This document shows, piece after piece, positions 18,119 through 26,515 of a stretch of DNA of 64,000 nucleotides. The translations under genes and the position numbers were made by a program. A model generated the notes under the pieces. That model saw only the letters and a list, made by a program, of their open reading frames with translations, searched no databases and had not been told where the DNA came from. Position 1 is the first letter of the stretch. The number at the start of each line of letters is the position of its first letter. The DNA is from an uncultured Collinsella sp. (lineage in GTDB: Bacteria > Actinomycetota > Coriobacteriia > Coriobacteriales > Coriobacteriaceae), in contig UQKM01000010.1 of the NCBI GenBank assembly GCA_900541685.1, positions 1 through 64,000 on the forward strand, in the 5' to 3' direction.

Positions 18119-19466
18119 CGCTTCCGATCCGCGCCAGCAGAATCGTACACGGCAGCCTGCGCCGCGCCCTGCTCAGCCTGGCCAGCGCCCGGCGCAGCCG
18201 ACGCAGCGTTCGGCTCAACCTGCTCAGCGTGCCGCTCAACAGCCCGCAGCTCGTCCCGCGCAGCCCGCTGGCGGCGCTCGTTTTAAGCAGCAGGCTCCTG
18301 CCCAGCGCACGCAGGGGCAGGCCCGGCAATCACGCCCCCACGCACATCATGCTCATGGCTCGCACGGCGTTGCTCCGGCCACGCGCTCGAGCTATAACAC
18401 GCATGCCCGCCGTGGCGTCCAAAAGAAAAGCTCTCCGGTGTCTATGATTATCGGTGGCGTCATCGCCGTGCTTGCGCTTGTCGCGATCGTTTTCTTTGTT
18501 GTGCCGGCCGTCAAGGGCTTCTTTGCCGGCGAGGATGCGAAAGTCGCTGCTGGCCAGCAAGTTACTATTACGATTCCCGATGGCGCCTCGGGTGATGCCA
18601 TCGCTTCGATTCTCTCCGAGAATCATATCGTCGAAGAGCCCAAGGATTATTACGCGGCGGTCAAAAAGCTCAATGCCGATATGTCGCTTAAGCCTGGCAC
18701 CTACTCGTTTACCACGCTCATGGACGCGACCAAGGTTGTTCAGCAGCTCATGGAAGGCCCCAATGCGGGCTCCGATGCACTGACTATCCCTGAGGGCCTG
18801 ACGGTCGACCAGGTCGCCGATCGTGTGGCCGCGGCATACGACAGCATTTCTAAGGAAGATTTCCTTAACCAGGCCAAGGCGAGCAATTATGTGAATGATT
18901 ACGCTTTCCTTAAAGACGCTGCAAACGATTCACTCGAGGGCTTCCTATTCCCCAAGACCTATTCGTTGGGTAAGGACCCGTCTGCCGATGATGTGATTCG
19001 CGCCATGCTTGACCAGCTCAACGCCGAGTATAAGTCGCTTGACTTTGCCGGCTGCGAGGCCAAGATCAAGGAGCGCTATGGCGTGGAGATGTCCGATTAC
19101 GACATCGTTAACCTTGCCTCGATCGTCGAGCGCGAGGGCCTCAACGCCGACCAGCGCGCGCATGTGGCATCGGTATTCTATAACCGTCTGGCGGGCAAGC
19201 TCGATGGCCTGCGTTACCTCAATAGCGATGCGACCATGATGTATGTCACCGACGGCGAGGTTACCGCCGACGACCTGCAGAGCGATAGCCCGTATAACAC
19301 CTATAAGCACGAGGGCCTCCCGCCCACGCCCATTTGCTCTCCGTCGCTCGAGGCGCTCAAGGCCACCCTTGAGCCGACCGACTCCGATGACCTGTATTTC
19401 TACATTACGCAGGACGAGGAGTATTTCTCGAAGACCTACGAAGAGCACCAACAGTCTTGGAATTGA
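18111..19466 (+). CDS. mltG: Endolytic murein transglycosylase MltG
   Basis: A 451-residue type II membrane protein. The first 105 residues are cytoplasmic and of low complexity (Ala, Gln, Pro, Arg). One transmembrane helix lies at about 111-131. The extracellular part has the YceG/MltG domain with the catalytic Glu in ASIVEREG and the conserved VFYNRL and SPYNTY. The enzyme cuts nascent glycan strands and so sets their length. The long disordered N-terminus is typical of actinobacterial versions. It overlaps ruvX and is followed by the HAD gene after two bases. Confidence 0.93.
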   Translation: MPSASDPRQQNRTRQPAPRPAQPGQRPAQPTQRSAQPAQRAAQQPAARPAQPAGGARFKQQAPAQRTQGQARQSRPHAHHAHGSHGVAPATRSSYNTHARRGVQKKSSPVSMIIGGVIAVLALVAIVFFVVPAVKGFFAGEDAKVAAGQQVTITIPDGASGDAIASILSENHIVEEPKDYYAAVKKLNADMSLKPGTYSFTTLMDATKVVQQLMEGPNAGSDALTIPEGLTVDQVADRVAAAYDSISKEDFLNQAKASNYVNDYAFLKDAANDSLEGFLFPKTYSLGKDPSADDVIRAMLDQLNAEYKSLDFAGCEAKIKERYGVEMSDYDIVNLASIVEREGLNADQRAHVASVFYNRLAGKLDGLRYLNSDATMMYVTDGEVTADDLQSDSPYNTYKHEGLPPTPICSPSLEALKATLEPTDSDDLYFYITQDEEYFSKTYEEHQQSWN

Positions 19467-19468
19467 TC

Positions 19469-19966
19469 ATGAGGATTTTTAGCCCCAAACGATATGTTGC
19501 CTCAGTCGACCGCGTCGACCTCGATACCCTGTGGGCCGACGGCAAGCGCGCCATTCTACTCGACCGCGATAACACCCTGGTGCCGCGCGATACCGAGCAG
19601 GTCCCCGCTGCGGTTTCAGCTTGGCTCGAAGCCGCCCATGCCAAGGGCTTTAAGCTTTGCATGGTGTCCAATAACTGGCATCGCGACCAGGTCATGGCAT
19701 CGGCACGCGAGCTGGGGCTCGAGGCCATCAGCCACGCCATGAAGCCCGCCCCGTTTGCCCTGAAGGCGGGTCTTAAGCGTCTGGGCGCCACGGCCGACGA
19801 GGCCGTGCTGATCGGTGACCAGCTTTACACGGACGTGTGGAGCGGTAACTTTGCCGGCGTTGACACTATTCTGGTCAAGCCGCAAGCCACCCAAGATCTG
19901 TGGTATACGCAGATCTTCCGTGTTTTTGAGCGCCGGGCCCTGCGCGACCTTCCCTGCGAGGAATAG
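19469..19966 (+). CDS. YqeG-family HAD-IIIA phosphatase
   Basis: A 165-residue HAD-superfamily hydrolase. Motif I is LLDRDNTLV, motif II appears as MVSNN, and motifs III/IV as KPAPFAL and LIGDQLYTDV. This matches the YqeG group, proposed to be phosphatidylglycerophosphate phosphatases in Gram-positive bacteria. It lies in the alaS-ruvX-mltG-aroK run, with gaps of 2 and 8 bases to its neighbours. The ATG at 19469 is preferred over a TTG 12 bases upstream that overlaps mltG. Confidence 0.85.
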   Translation: MRIFSPKRYVASVDRVDLDTLWADGKRAILLDRDNTLVPRDTEQVPAAVSAWLEAAHAKGFKLCMVSNNWHRDQVMASARELGLEAISHAMKPAPFALKAGLKRLGATADEAVLIGDQLYTDVWSGNFAGVDTILVKPQATQDLWYTQIFRVFERRALRDLPCEE

Positions 19967-19974
19967 GTTTCGCC

Positions 19975-20508
19975 ATGTCTCAGCACATCAAACACGGCTG
20001 CGACCATATCTTCTTTATCGGATTTTTGGGCGCGGGCAAGTCGACGCTTGCGCGCAACGTGGGCACTATGTTCAAGCGTCGATTCATCGATACCGATCGT
20101 TTGGTTGTGCGTCGATGCGGCAAGTCGGTGACCGAGATATTTGAGACCGAGGGCGAGGATCGTTTTCGCGAGCTCGAGACCTCGGCACTCCGTTCGCTTC
20201 AAAGCGAGCGCAGCCTGCTGGTATCGTGCGGGGGTGGCATCGTCGAGACGCCGGTGAACATTGAGCTGATGCACGAGATGGGTACCTGTGTGTACCTCGA
20301 AGGTGACTTTGAGGACTCGTTGCGCCAGATTCGCCGCTCCGATACCCGGCCCGATTTCCGCTCGCCCGAGCACGCTGCGCGCCTGTTTGAGCATCGCCGT
20401 CCGCTGTATCGCCGGGCCGCCGATATTACCCTTGATATTCGCAACAAGTCCTTCGAGGACGTTTCCTACCTTTGTGCCGAGATGCTTTTGGAGCGTGGAC
20501 TGCTATGA
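19975..20508 (+). CDS. aroK: Shikimate kinase
   Basis: A 177-residue P-loop kinase that phosphorylates shikimate in chorismate synthesis. Visible are Walker A GFLGAGKST, the substrate-binding FIDTDRLV, FRELE, the CGGGI loop and the lid Arg in HRRPLYRR. All key residues are present, so it appears active. It overlaps the next gene by four bases (ATGA). That partner is AroB-like but seems to have lost catalysis, so the pair may not work as a pathway unit. Confidence 0.9.
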   Translation: MSQHIKHGCDHIFFIGFLGAGKSTLARNVGTMFKRRFIDTDRLVVRRCGKSVTEIFETEGEDRFRELETSALRSLQSERSLLVSCGGGIVETPVNIELMHEMGTCVYLEGDFEDSLRQIRRSDTRPDFRSPEHAARLFEHRRPLYRRAADITLDIRNKSFEDVSYLCAEMLLERGLL

Positions 20509-21614
20509 TTCGCCGTCAACTTATCAATTTCCAAAACCGCAGCGTCGATGTCCGCGTCGGATTGGGCGCGTTCGAGGAGCTGCCGCGCATGTTTGCCTCG
20601 GCTGTGGGGAAGCCCAAGCGCGCGATGGTGGTTTGGAACGACGCCACATCCGAGCGATTTGGCGAGGCTGTCGAGCATGCACTGGTTGACGCCGGTTTTG
20701 CCGTGTCGCTGCTCGTCCTCGAGGTTTCACCTGCTGGTGCTACGCTTGCCGATGCCGATATCGTCTTTGGCGCCCTGTCGGCTAACGGCATTACCTGCGA
20801 CGATCTCGTTGTCGCTGTCGGCGACACGGCGACCTGCTCAGTCGTTTGCTGGTGTGCCAATCAGTGGTGCGGTCGCACCGAGTGCGCCTTGCTGCCGACG
20901 ACGTTCGACGCCATGCTCACGGTCGCGACGACTATGAAGCCGCTTGTCGCCTCGTCGGCGCATGCGCTTCCCGCTATCGCGTTCCGTCCCGAGCCGGGCT
21001 TGGTCGTGTGTGACCTCGACCTTGTTCGCGAGGCGGACCCCGAGGACCTCAAGCTCGGCTATGCGGTACTTGTTGGCACCATGCTTTCGAGCAGCAAGTC
21101 CCGCTGGAATCAGTTTACCGAGACCGTTCCCGAGATTCTCGCAGGCGAGGAGGTCGCGCTCGTCAATGCCGTTCAGTGGTCTCAGACTGCCCGCAAGGAC
21201 GTACTGATGGCCACGAACCCGAGCGCCCGTCATGCGCTCGATTTTGGCAAGACGGGGGAGCGTACCCTGCGCGCCTGCTTGGTCGATGCCGCGTCGCAGG
21301 TCCCTGTCTACCAGCTGCTGTCCGAGGGCATGCGCTTTGAGGCGCGCCTAGCACATGATGCCTGTGACTTCGATATCGATTACGTCTTTGAGGTCGATGA
21401 CTGCCTGGAGGACTTTGGTATCGAGGAGCTTGCCTTCGATCTGGAGCCTGCCTCATATATCGAGGAGTTCCGCAGGCAGCAGTTTGTCCGCTCGAACCGC
21501 AGCATGTTGCCGCTGCCCGCGGCGCTCGGCGCCATTCGTCTAACGAGCGTTGAGGACGAGGTTCTCGACCGCCATGCTCGCGCATACTTGGCTTCTCGCA
21601 AAGAACTTCTCTAG
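20505..21614 (+). CDS. 3-dehydroquinate synthase-like protein lacking metal ligands
   Basis: A 369-residue protein with the overall layout of AroB and placed right after aroK, as aroB often is. The defining motifs are altered. The glycine-rich nucleotide-binding segment reads AVGDTATCSVVCW. The PTT loop survives (LLPTTFDAML) but the following SxxGGKTG is gone. The NxGHTxGHAxE metal motif reads LDFGKTGERTL, so the His ligands are replaced, and the HGExV motif is absent. I infer a DHQS-derived protein without normal activity. It is full length and in frame, so it may have a retained non-catalytic or new role. Confidence 0.75.
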   Translation: MIRRQLINFQNRSVDVRVGLGAFEELPRMFASAVGKPKRAMVVWNDATSERFGEAVEHALVDAGFAVSLLVLEVSPAGATLADADIVFGALSANGITCDDLVVAVGDTATCSVVCWCANQWCGRTECALLPTTFDAMLTVATTMKPLVASSAHALPAIAFRPEPGLVVCDLDLVREADPEDLKLGYAVLVGTMLSSSKSRWNQFTETVPEILAGEEVALVNAVQWSQTARKDVLMATNPSARHALDFGKTGERTLRACLVDAASQVPVYQLLSEGMRFEARLAHDACDFDIDYVFEVDDCLEDFGIEELAFDLEPASYIEEFRRQQFVRSNRSMLPLPAALGAIRLTSVEDEVLDRHARAYLASRKELL

Positions 21615-21674
21615 GATTTATTGACATACATCGTCTTTCGTATCATGTTGAGGTGCGGGTTTCCAATCGGTTGC

Positions 21675-21690
21675 GAATCGCGCGCGATTC
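21675..21690. repeat. Perfect 16-base palindrome in the pepP leader
   Basis: GAATCGCGCGCGATTC is a perfect palindrome about 57 bases upstream of pepP. It lies between a TTGACA hexamer (21621-21626) and the ribosome site. It could be an operator or an mRNA hairpin. No -10 box at standard spacing from TTGACA is convincing. Confidence 0.5.
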
Positions 21691-21746
21691 CGTCGTTCGG
21701 TTGAGACCCGTTCCGTCTTTATAGAGACAACAAGAAAGGAATCTGC

Positions 21747-22877
21747 ATGTCAGAGTTTGCTGCCGGTCCCGCCGGTCGTATCGAGCGTGTCCGTGCCCTG
21801 ATGGTTGAGCGTGGCTACGACGCTATCGTGGTGCGCGACGAGGCCAACCTTCGTTGGCTTACGGGCGTCAAGGGCGTCTTCGATTACACCTTCGAGTTCC
21901 CGCATGCTGCGTTTATTACGGCCGACCAGTGCCTGTTCCATACCGACTCGCGCTATCTCAACAGCTTTGAGGAGAACACGCCCGCCGGCAGCCCCTGGGT
22001 TTACGACATGGACGAGGGCACCATCTCCGGTTGGGTCGCCGGCAAGATCGCGGCCAACAAGTGCCGCGTCTGCGCTGTCGAGGACGACATGCAGATCAAC
22101 TTCTACCAGGGTATCCAGCGTGGCTTGGAGGATCGTTCCGTCGCCTGCATGTTGCCGCTGATGCATGACGACATTCGCAAGATGCGCGCCATCAAGGACG
22201 CCGAGGAGATCGAGCTCATGCGCCATGCGCAGTCGATCACCGACACCGCCTTCCAGCACATGCTCGGCTATATTAAGCCCGGTATGACCGAGAAGCAGGT
22301 TCGCAACGAGCTCGAGAACTTTATGTTCGCCAACGGTGCCGACAGCTTGGCCTTCGGCTCTATCGTGGCGAGCGGCCCCAATACCGCCAACCCGCATGCC
22401 GTCCCCAGTGATCGCGTGATCGAGAAGGGCGACTTCGTCCTCATGGATTACGGCGCGGGCTACTGCGACTACCGCTCCGACATGACGCGTACCGTCGTGA
22501 TGGGCGAGCCCACCCAGGAGCAGCTCGACTTGTACGCGCTCGTACGCCGCACCCACGAGGAGTGCGTCGCCGCTATCCATCCGGGCGTCGAGGGCAACGA
22601 CATTTTCAAGCTTTCCAAGAAGATCATCGGCGATGCCGGCTATGGCGATTACTACAACCATGGTCTGGGCCACGGCGTGGGCATTGACATCCACGAGCTG
22701 CCCAACTTCAACCGCAGCAAGAATATCATCGAGGTTGGCTCGGTTATCACCATGGAGCCCGGCGTGTACCTGCCTGGTGTGGGCGGCGTGCGCCTGGAGG
22801 ACTACGGCGTGGTCACCGAGAACGGCTACGAGCCCTTCACCAAGACGCCGCACGACCTCCACGTCATCGATTGCTAG
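21747..22877 (+). CDS. pepP: Xaa-Pro aminopeptidase, M24B family
   Basis: A 376-residue two-domain metallopeptidase that removes N-terminal residues before proline. An N-terminal creatinase-like domain precedes the pita-bread domain (from about residue 140). The latter carries metal ligands in [38 protein letters not shown] and VRLEDYGVV. Length and motifs are normal. AAAGGAA precedes the ATG. Pairing with efp downstream is common in Gram-positive bacteria and fits proline-related translation and peptide turnover. A terminator nevertheless separates the two here. Confidence 0.93.
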   Translation: MSEFAAGPAGRIERVRALMVERGYDAIVVRDEANLRWLTGVKGVFDYTFEFPHAAFITADQCLFHTDSRYLNSFEENTPAGSPWVYDMDEGTISGWVAGKIAANKCRVCAVEDDMQINFYQGIQRGLEDRSVACMLPLMHDDIRKMRAIKDAEEIELMRHAQSITDTAFQHMLGYIKPGMTEKQVRNELENFMFANGADSLAFGSIVASGPNTANPHAVPSDRVIEKGDFVLMDYGAGYCDYRSDMTRTVVMGEPTQEQLDLYALVRRTHEECVAAIHPGVEGNDIFKLSKKIIGDAGYGDYYNHGLGHGVGIDIHELPNFNRSKNIIEVGSVITMEPGVYLPGVGGVRLEDYGVVTENGYEPFTKTPHDLHVIDC

Positions 22878-22900
22878 CTCATTTCGATAGATTTTTGGGG

Positions 22901-22936
22901 CGGGGCGTTCGGATAGATTCGGACGCCCCGCGTTCT
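22901..22936 (+). terminator. Rho-independent terminator after pepP
   Basis: CGGGGCGTTCGG pairs with CGGACGCCCCG around a loop and is followed by a C/T-rich run ending in TCTTTTT, 24 bases after the pepP stop. Confidence 0.75.
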
Positions 22937-22973
22937 CTTTTTATGCGCTCGCTGCAGGCGCCTTCTGCAAGTG

Positions 22974-22979
22974 TATAAT
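22974..22979 (+). promoter_or_regulatory. Probable -10 box for the efp operon
   Basis: A consensus TATAAT lies 58 bases upstream of the efp start codon and after the pepP terminator. The -35 position reads GCTGCA at 17-base spacing, which is weak. Confidence 0.5.
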
Positions 22980-23036
22980 TATGGTCGTATGTAATTTGGA
23001 CGCTTGTGCGTTCTGCCCATAACAAGAAAGGTCGCT

Positions 23037-23600
23037 ATGCCTACCATTTCTACCGCCGACTTCAAGAACGGCCTCGGTCTCCGCATTAAGGACAAGGTCT
23101 ACACCATCGTCGAGTTCCAGCATGTCAAGCCGGGCAAGGGCGGCGCGTTTGTGCGCTACAAGACCCGCGACATCAAGAGCGGCCGCGTCGTCGAGAACAC
23201 CTGCAACGCCGGCACCAAGTTCGAGAGCGTCATGCTCACTACCCGTGAGTTCCAGTACCTCTACAACGATGGCACTGACTACATCTTCATGGACAACGAG
23301 TCCTATGAGCAGGTTCCCGTTCCCGAGGACATGGTGGGCGAGAATTCCAAGTGGCTGCGCGAGAACGACATCTGCCAGCTGCTCTTCGCCGACGATGAGC
23401 TCATGGGCGTGACCCCGCCGATGTTCATCGAGACCACCATCGTCCAGACCGACCCGGGCTTTAAGGGCGACACCGTCCAGGGTTCCACCAAGCCGGCCAC
23501 GATCGACACCGGCGCTGTCATCCAGGTCCCCATGTACCTCAACGAGGGCGAGGTCATCAAGGTTGACACCCGCGACGGCAAGTTCGTCTCCCGCGTCTAG
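23037..23600 (+). CDS. efp: Translation elongation factor P
   Basis: A 187-residue EF-P that rescues ribosomes stalled on polyproline. It has the KOW-like domain I, with the loop HVKPGKGGAFV carrying the usual modifiable Lys position, followed by two OB domains. The ATG at 23037 is preceded by AAGAAAGG. It heads the efp-asp23-nusB-xseB-tlyA-nadK-recN run, in which most gaps are under 30 bases. Confidence 0.97.
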   Translation: MPTISTADFKNGLGLRIKDKVYTIVEFQHVKPGKGGAFVRYKTRDIKSGRVVENTCNAGTKFESVMLTTREFQYLYNDGTDYIFMDNESYEQVPVPEDMVGENSKWLRENDICQLLFADDELMGVTPPMFIETTIVQTDPGFKGDTVQGSTKPATIDTGAVIQVPMYLNEGEVIKVDTRDGKFVSRV

Positions 23601-23624
23601 CAACCAACTCTTCTAGGAGGACTC

Positions 23625-23987
23625 ATGCCCCAGGAAATCAAGATTGACGGCATCGGCATTTCGCCCGATGTTCTGACCGCCATCGTCTCGCGCGCCGTGT
23701 CGGATGTCGAGGGCATCGCCTCCGTTGGCGTCAAGGACCTTGCCACCAACCTTGTCTCCATGATGCTCTCGTCCAAGGCCCCGGCTTCCGAGCCGGCGGT
23801 CGAGACCGAGGTCGTCGGCGACAAGCTCGCACTCACCGTGCGCGTCGTGGTGTTCTTTGGCTATCCGTTCAAGAAACTCGCCGAGGCCGTTCGCGCTGCC
23901 GTGGTCGCTGCCATCGATGCCCAGGTGGGCGTTGAGGTCGAGCGCGTTGACGTTTGCATCGACGGCCTCGTTTTCCCCAAGGAGTAA
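23625..23987 (+). CDS. Asp23/Gls24 family envelope stress protein
   Basis: A 120-residue Asp23/Gls24 (DUF322) protein. The N-terminal core has the family pattern ISPDVLTAIVSRAVSDVEGIASVG, and the C-terminal half resembles V-shaped helices plus strand VGVEVERVDVCIDGL. Relatives are abundant membrane-associated stress proteins. The AGGAGGA site six bases before the ATG is the strongest ribosome site in the operon. The location between efp and nusB is typical of Gram-positive genomes. Confidence 0.85.
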   Translation: MPQEIKIDGIGISPDVLTAIVSRAVSDVEGIASVGVKDLATNLVSMMLSSKAPASEPAVETEVVGDKLALTVRVVVFFGYPFKKLAEAVRAAVVAAIDAQVGVEVERVDVCIDGLVFPKE

Positions 23988-23990
23988 CCT

Positions 23991-24578
23991 TTGAGCCTTA
24001 AGGTTTATCGCGGGCGTACGCTTGCCCGCAGTCAGGCGCTGCAGCTGCTGTTCCAGGCCGAGGCCACGGACAGCCCGCTCGAGCGCGTCCTCGAGGGCGA
24101 TTTCCTGATCTCGAAGGGCCCCCTCGACCCCTATGCGCTGGAGCTGTGCCGCGGTGCCTACGAGCATATCGATCGCATCGACTGTGCCCTGCGCGCCGTC
24201 GCCAAGAACTGGGATCTTATGCGCATGCCCGGCGCCGACCGCAATCTGCTGCGTATCGCCGTCTACGAGATGCGCTTCCTCACCGACGAAGAGGTCTCGG
24301 ACGCTATCGTGATCAACGAGGCCGTCGAACTTGCCAAGGCCTATGGCACCGACCAGTCCGCGTCGTTCGTCAACGGCGTGCTGGGCAAGATCGCGCGCAG
24401 CGAGGAGTTGCCGGGTGAGGACCTGTACCAGGAACTGCTGGCCGAGGATCGCGCTCGCGAGGAGGCCCAGGCTGCTGAGGCTGCCGCCAAGGTCGCCGCC
24501 GCTCAGGCTACCGCCGGTGTACTTGCCGAGGATATGGACGCTGCTGAGGCCGTCGAGGCCGACTCCGTCGAGGAGTAG
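23991..24578 (+). CDS. nusB: Transcription antitermination factor NusB
   Basis: NusB, which with NusE binds boxA RNA in rRNA antitermination. The helical core spans residues 1-145 (RSQALQLLFQAE, RNLLRIAVYEM, INEAVELAKAYG, FVNGVLGKI). An Ala/Glu-rich tail of about 45 residues follows that most NusB lack. The TTG start is three bases after the asp23 stop, with AAGGAG inside the end of that gene. Confidence 0.93.
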   Translation: MSLKVYRGRTLARSQALQLLFQAEATDSPLERVLEGDFLISKGPLDPYALELCRGAYEHIDRIDCALRAVAKNWDLMRMPGADRNLLRIAVYEMRFLTDEEVSDAIVINEAVELAKAYGTDQSASFVNGVLGKIARSEELPGEDLYQELLAEDRAREEAQAAEAAAKVAAAQATAGVLAEDMDAAEAVEADSVEE

Positions 24579-24580
24579 CC

Positions 24581-24820
24581 ATGCCAGAGGGTTCTGTCCG
24601 TAACTTTGACGAGATCTCGGACCGTCTGGACCAGATCATCGCTACCGTTCGCTCCAAGGATACGTCCTTGGAGCGTTCACTCGATCTGTTTGACGAAGCG
24701 ATTGAGCTGGGCTCCCGCGCGGTCGATATGGTCGACAAGTTTGAGCTGACGCCGCGTGAGGCCGATAAGCTCGAACAGGAATACGATGAGGATGCGGCAA
24801 ACGAATCCCAGGATAGTTAG
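24581..24820 (+). CDS. xseB: Exodeoxyribonuclease VII small subunit
   Basis: A 79-residue XseB with the typical helical pattern FDEISDRLDQIIATVRSKDTSL and SLDLFDEAIELG. The small subunit activates XseA, which degrades single-stranded DNA. No xseA gene is present next to it or anywhere in the window, which is unusual because the two are normally adjacent. The large subunit must be encoded elsewhere or be missing. Confidence 0.9.
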   Translation: MPEGSVRNFDEISDRLDQIIATVRSKDTSLERSLDLFDEAIELGSRAVDMVDKFELTPREADKLEQEYDEDAANESQDS

Positions 24821-24845
24821 CCGCATCTCCGGATACGAATGGTTG

Positions 24846-25658
24846 ATGGCATTCATGAAACGCGTGCGTCTTGATGACGAACTGATTTCACAGGGCATCT
24901 GCGCCGATCGCGCGGATGCCCTTCGCACTCTTATGGCCGGCCTGGTCTCGAGTGGCGGCGAGCGCTTGACTTCGCCGGGCCTTAAGGTGACCCCGGGCTT
25001 GCCTCTGCACGTGAAGGGGCGCATTCCGTACGTTGGGCGCGGCGGCCTTAAGCTCGAGGGTGCGCTCGATGCGTTTTGTATCGACCCGACGGGCCTTGTC
25101 TGCCTGGACGTAGGCTGCTCTACCGGCGGCTTTACCGATTGTCTGCTCAAGCGCGGAGCTGCGACCGTTGTTTCGGTGGACGTGGGTCGCGCCCAGTTTG
25201 ATTGGTCGTTGCGTCAGGACGATCGCGTGACGCTGCATGAGCGCACAAACGTGACGCAGCTGCCTGAGCTTGGCTATGCCGGTGCCATCGACCTGGCTGT
25301 ATGTGATGTCTCGTTTACCAGCATCGCGAATATCATCGACGCCGTGCTGGCGTGCCTGAAGCCTTCGGGTTCGTTCTGCACGCTCGTAAAGCCCCAGTTT
25401 GAGGCGCCGGCTGCGCTGGTGGGCGACGGCGGTATCGTGACCGACTCCGCCGTCCGCCGCGATACGCTCGTGGCGGCGATTGAGCTTTTTGCCGCCAAGG
25501 GCCTGTTCCCGCTTGACGTGTGCGTGTCGCCCATCCATGGCGCTAAGGGCAACGTTGAGTTTTTCTTGTACGGCACAAGGTTTGTCCCCGGGGAGCGCGC
25601 CGACGATGAGCTGCAATCCCAGGTATCGGCTTTGAGCGAGAAAGCTGCAACGCTATGA
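24846..25658 (+). CDS. tlyA: TlyA-family rRNA 2'-O-methyltransferase
   Basis: A protein of about 270 residues with an N-terminal S4 RNA-binding domain (RLDDELISQGICADRADA) and an FtsJ-like SAM methyltransferase domain (LDVGCSTGGFTDCLL, then CDVSFTSI and LVKPQFEA). TlyA methylates 16S and 23S rRNA in actinobacteria, and some members were also called hemolysins. Start codons at 24846 and 24855 are both possible. It overlaps nadK by four bases, matching the usual tlyA-nadK-recN order, here without argR. Confidence 0.92.
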   Translation: MAFMKRVRLDDELISQGICADRADALRTLMAGLVSSGGERLTSPGLKVTPGLPLHVKGRIPYVGRGGLKLEGALDAFCIDPTGLVCLDVGCSTGGFTDCLLKRGAATVVSVDVGRAQFDWSLRQDDRVTLHERTNVTQLPELGYAGAIDLAVCDVSFTSIANIIDAVLACLKPSGSFCTLVKPQFEAPAALVGDGGIVTDSAVRRDTLVAAIELFAAKGLFPLDVCVSPIHGAKGNVEFFLYGTRFVPGERADDELQSQVSALSEKAATL

Positions 25659-26515
25659 AGGTCTTTCTGGTTCCCAATTACTACAAGCAAGAGGCGGTCG
25701 AGAGCGGCCTGATGCTCGAGCTTTGGCTTTCGCGCCAAGGCTATGAGGTCGCATGGGCGGCCGATCAGCGATCGAAGATTCAAAGCACGCCTGATATTGA
25801 CGGCTCAGATCTGGTCATTACACTCGGCGGCGACGGTACGTTGCTGCGCGCTGCCCGCATCCTCAACCATCGCGAGATTCCTATCCTTGGTCTTTCCTAT
25901 GGTCACCTGGGCTTTTTAACTGCTGCGAGCCCCGAGGAGCGCGACATTCTGCAGGTCGTGAGCGATGCTCTGTCCGGCGAGCTCCACGTGAGCCGCCGCG
26001 CCACCATCGCCGCGGATATCGTGTCCGTGCGCGAAGACGGCACGAAGGATGTCGTGCGCACGTTTGCCCTCAACGATATGGCACTTACGCGCGGCCCCCT
26101 GTCCGATATGGTTGAGTTTGACATCACGGTGTCCGGCCATCATATTGATCGCCTGCGCGGCGATGGTGTGGTCGTATCGACGGCGACCGGCTCCACCGGC
26201 TACGCGCTTTCCGCCGGCGGTCCCATTGTCAGCCCCGATTACACGGGTATGGTCTGTGTGCCCATCGCCCCGCATACCATTCAGGCTCGCGCTTTTTTGA
26301 CCTCGCCGAGTGATGTAGTCGAGATCTTTATGTCCGATGATCGCCCGAGTGCGCCGGCCATTGCCATCGACGGACAGTTTATTACCTGCGATGGCACGGT
26401 CGAGAGCGTGGCCGTGCGCCGTGGTCCCGGCGACGTGCTGCTGCTCGATTACGGCCCCGAGAGCTTCTATAACTCGGTGAGCCGCGTGTTCTACGGAGTG
26501 CGTCATGATCGATGA
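25655..26515 (+). CDS. nadK: NAD kinase
   Basis: A 286-residue NAD kinase that makes NADP from NAD and ATP. The diagnostic LGGDGTLLRAAR is at about residues 58-69. The substrate motif ALNDMAL occupies the place of the usual NE/D motif, and STGSTGYALSAGGP is intact. Length is normal. It overlaps tlyA (ATGA) and recN by 11 bases, so the three genes are translationally coupled. Confidence 0.96.
   Translation: MKVFLVPNYYKQEAVESGLMLELWLSRQGYEVAWAADQRSKIQSTPDIDGSDLVITLGGDGTLLRAARILNHREIPILGLSYGHLGFLTAASPEERDILQVVSDALSGELHVSRRATIAADIVSVREDGTKDVVRTFALNDMALTRGPLSDMVEFDITVSGHHIDRLRGDGVVVSTATGSTGYALSAGGPIVSPDYTGMVCVPIAPHTIQARAFLTSPSDVVEIFMSDDRPSAPAIAIDGQFITCDGTVESVAVRRGPGDVLLLDYGPESFYNSVSRVFYGVRHDR

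Noticed and set aside
20505..21614. Calling this gene a functional aroB
   Set aside because: Metal-binding and substrate motifs of dehydroquinate synthase are replaced, although overall similarity and position remain.
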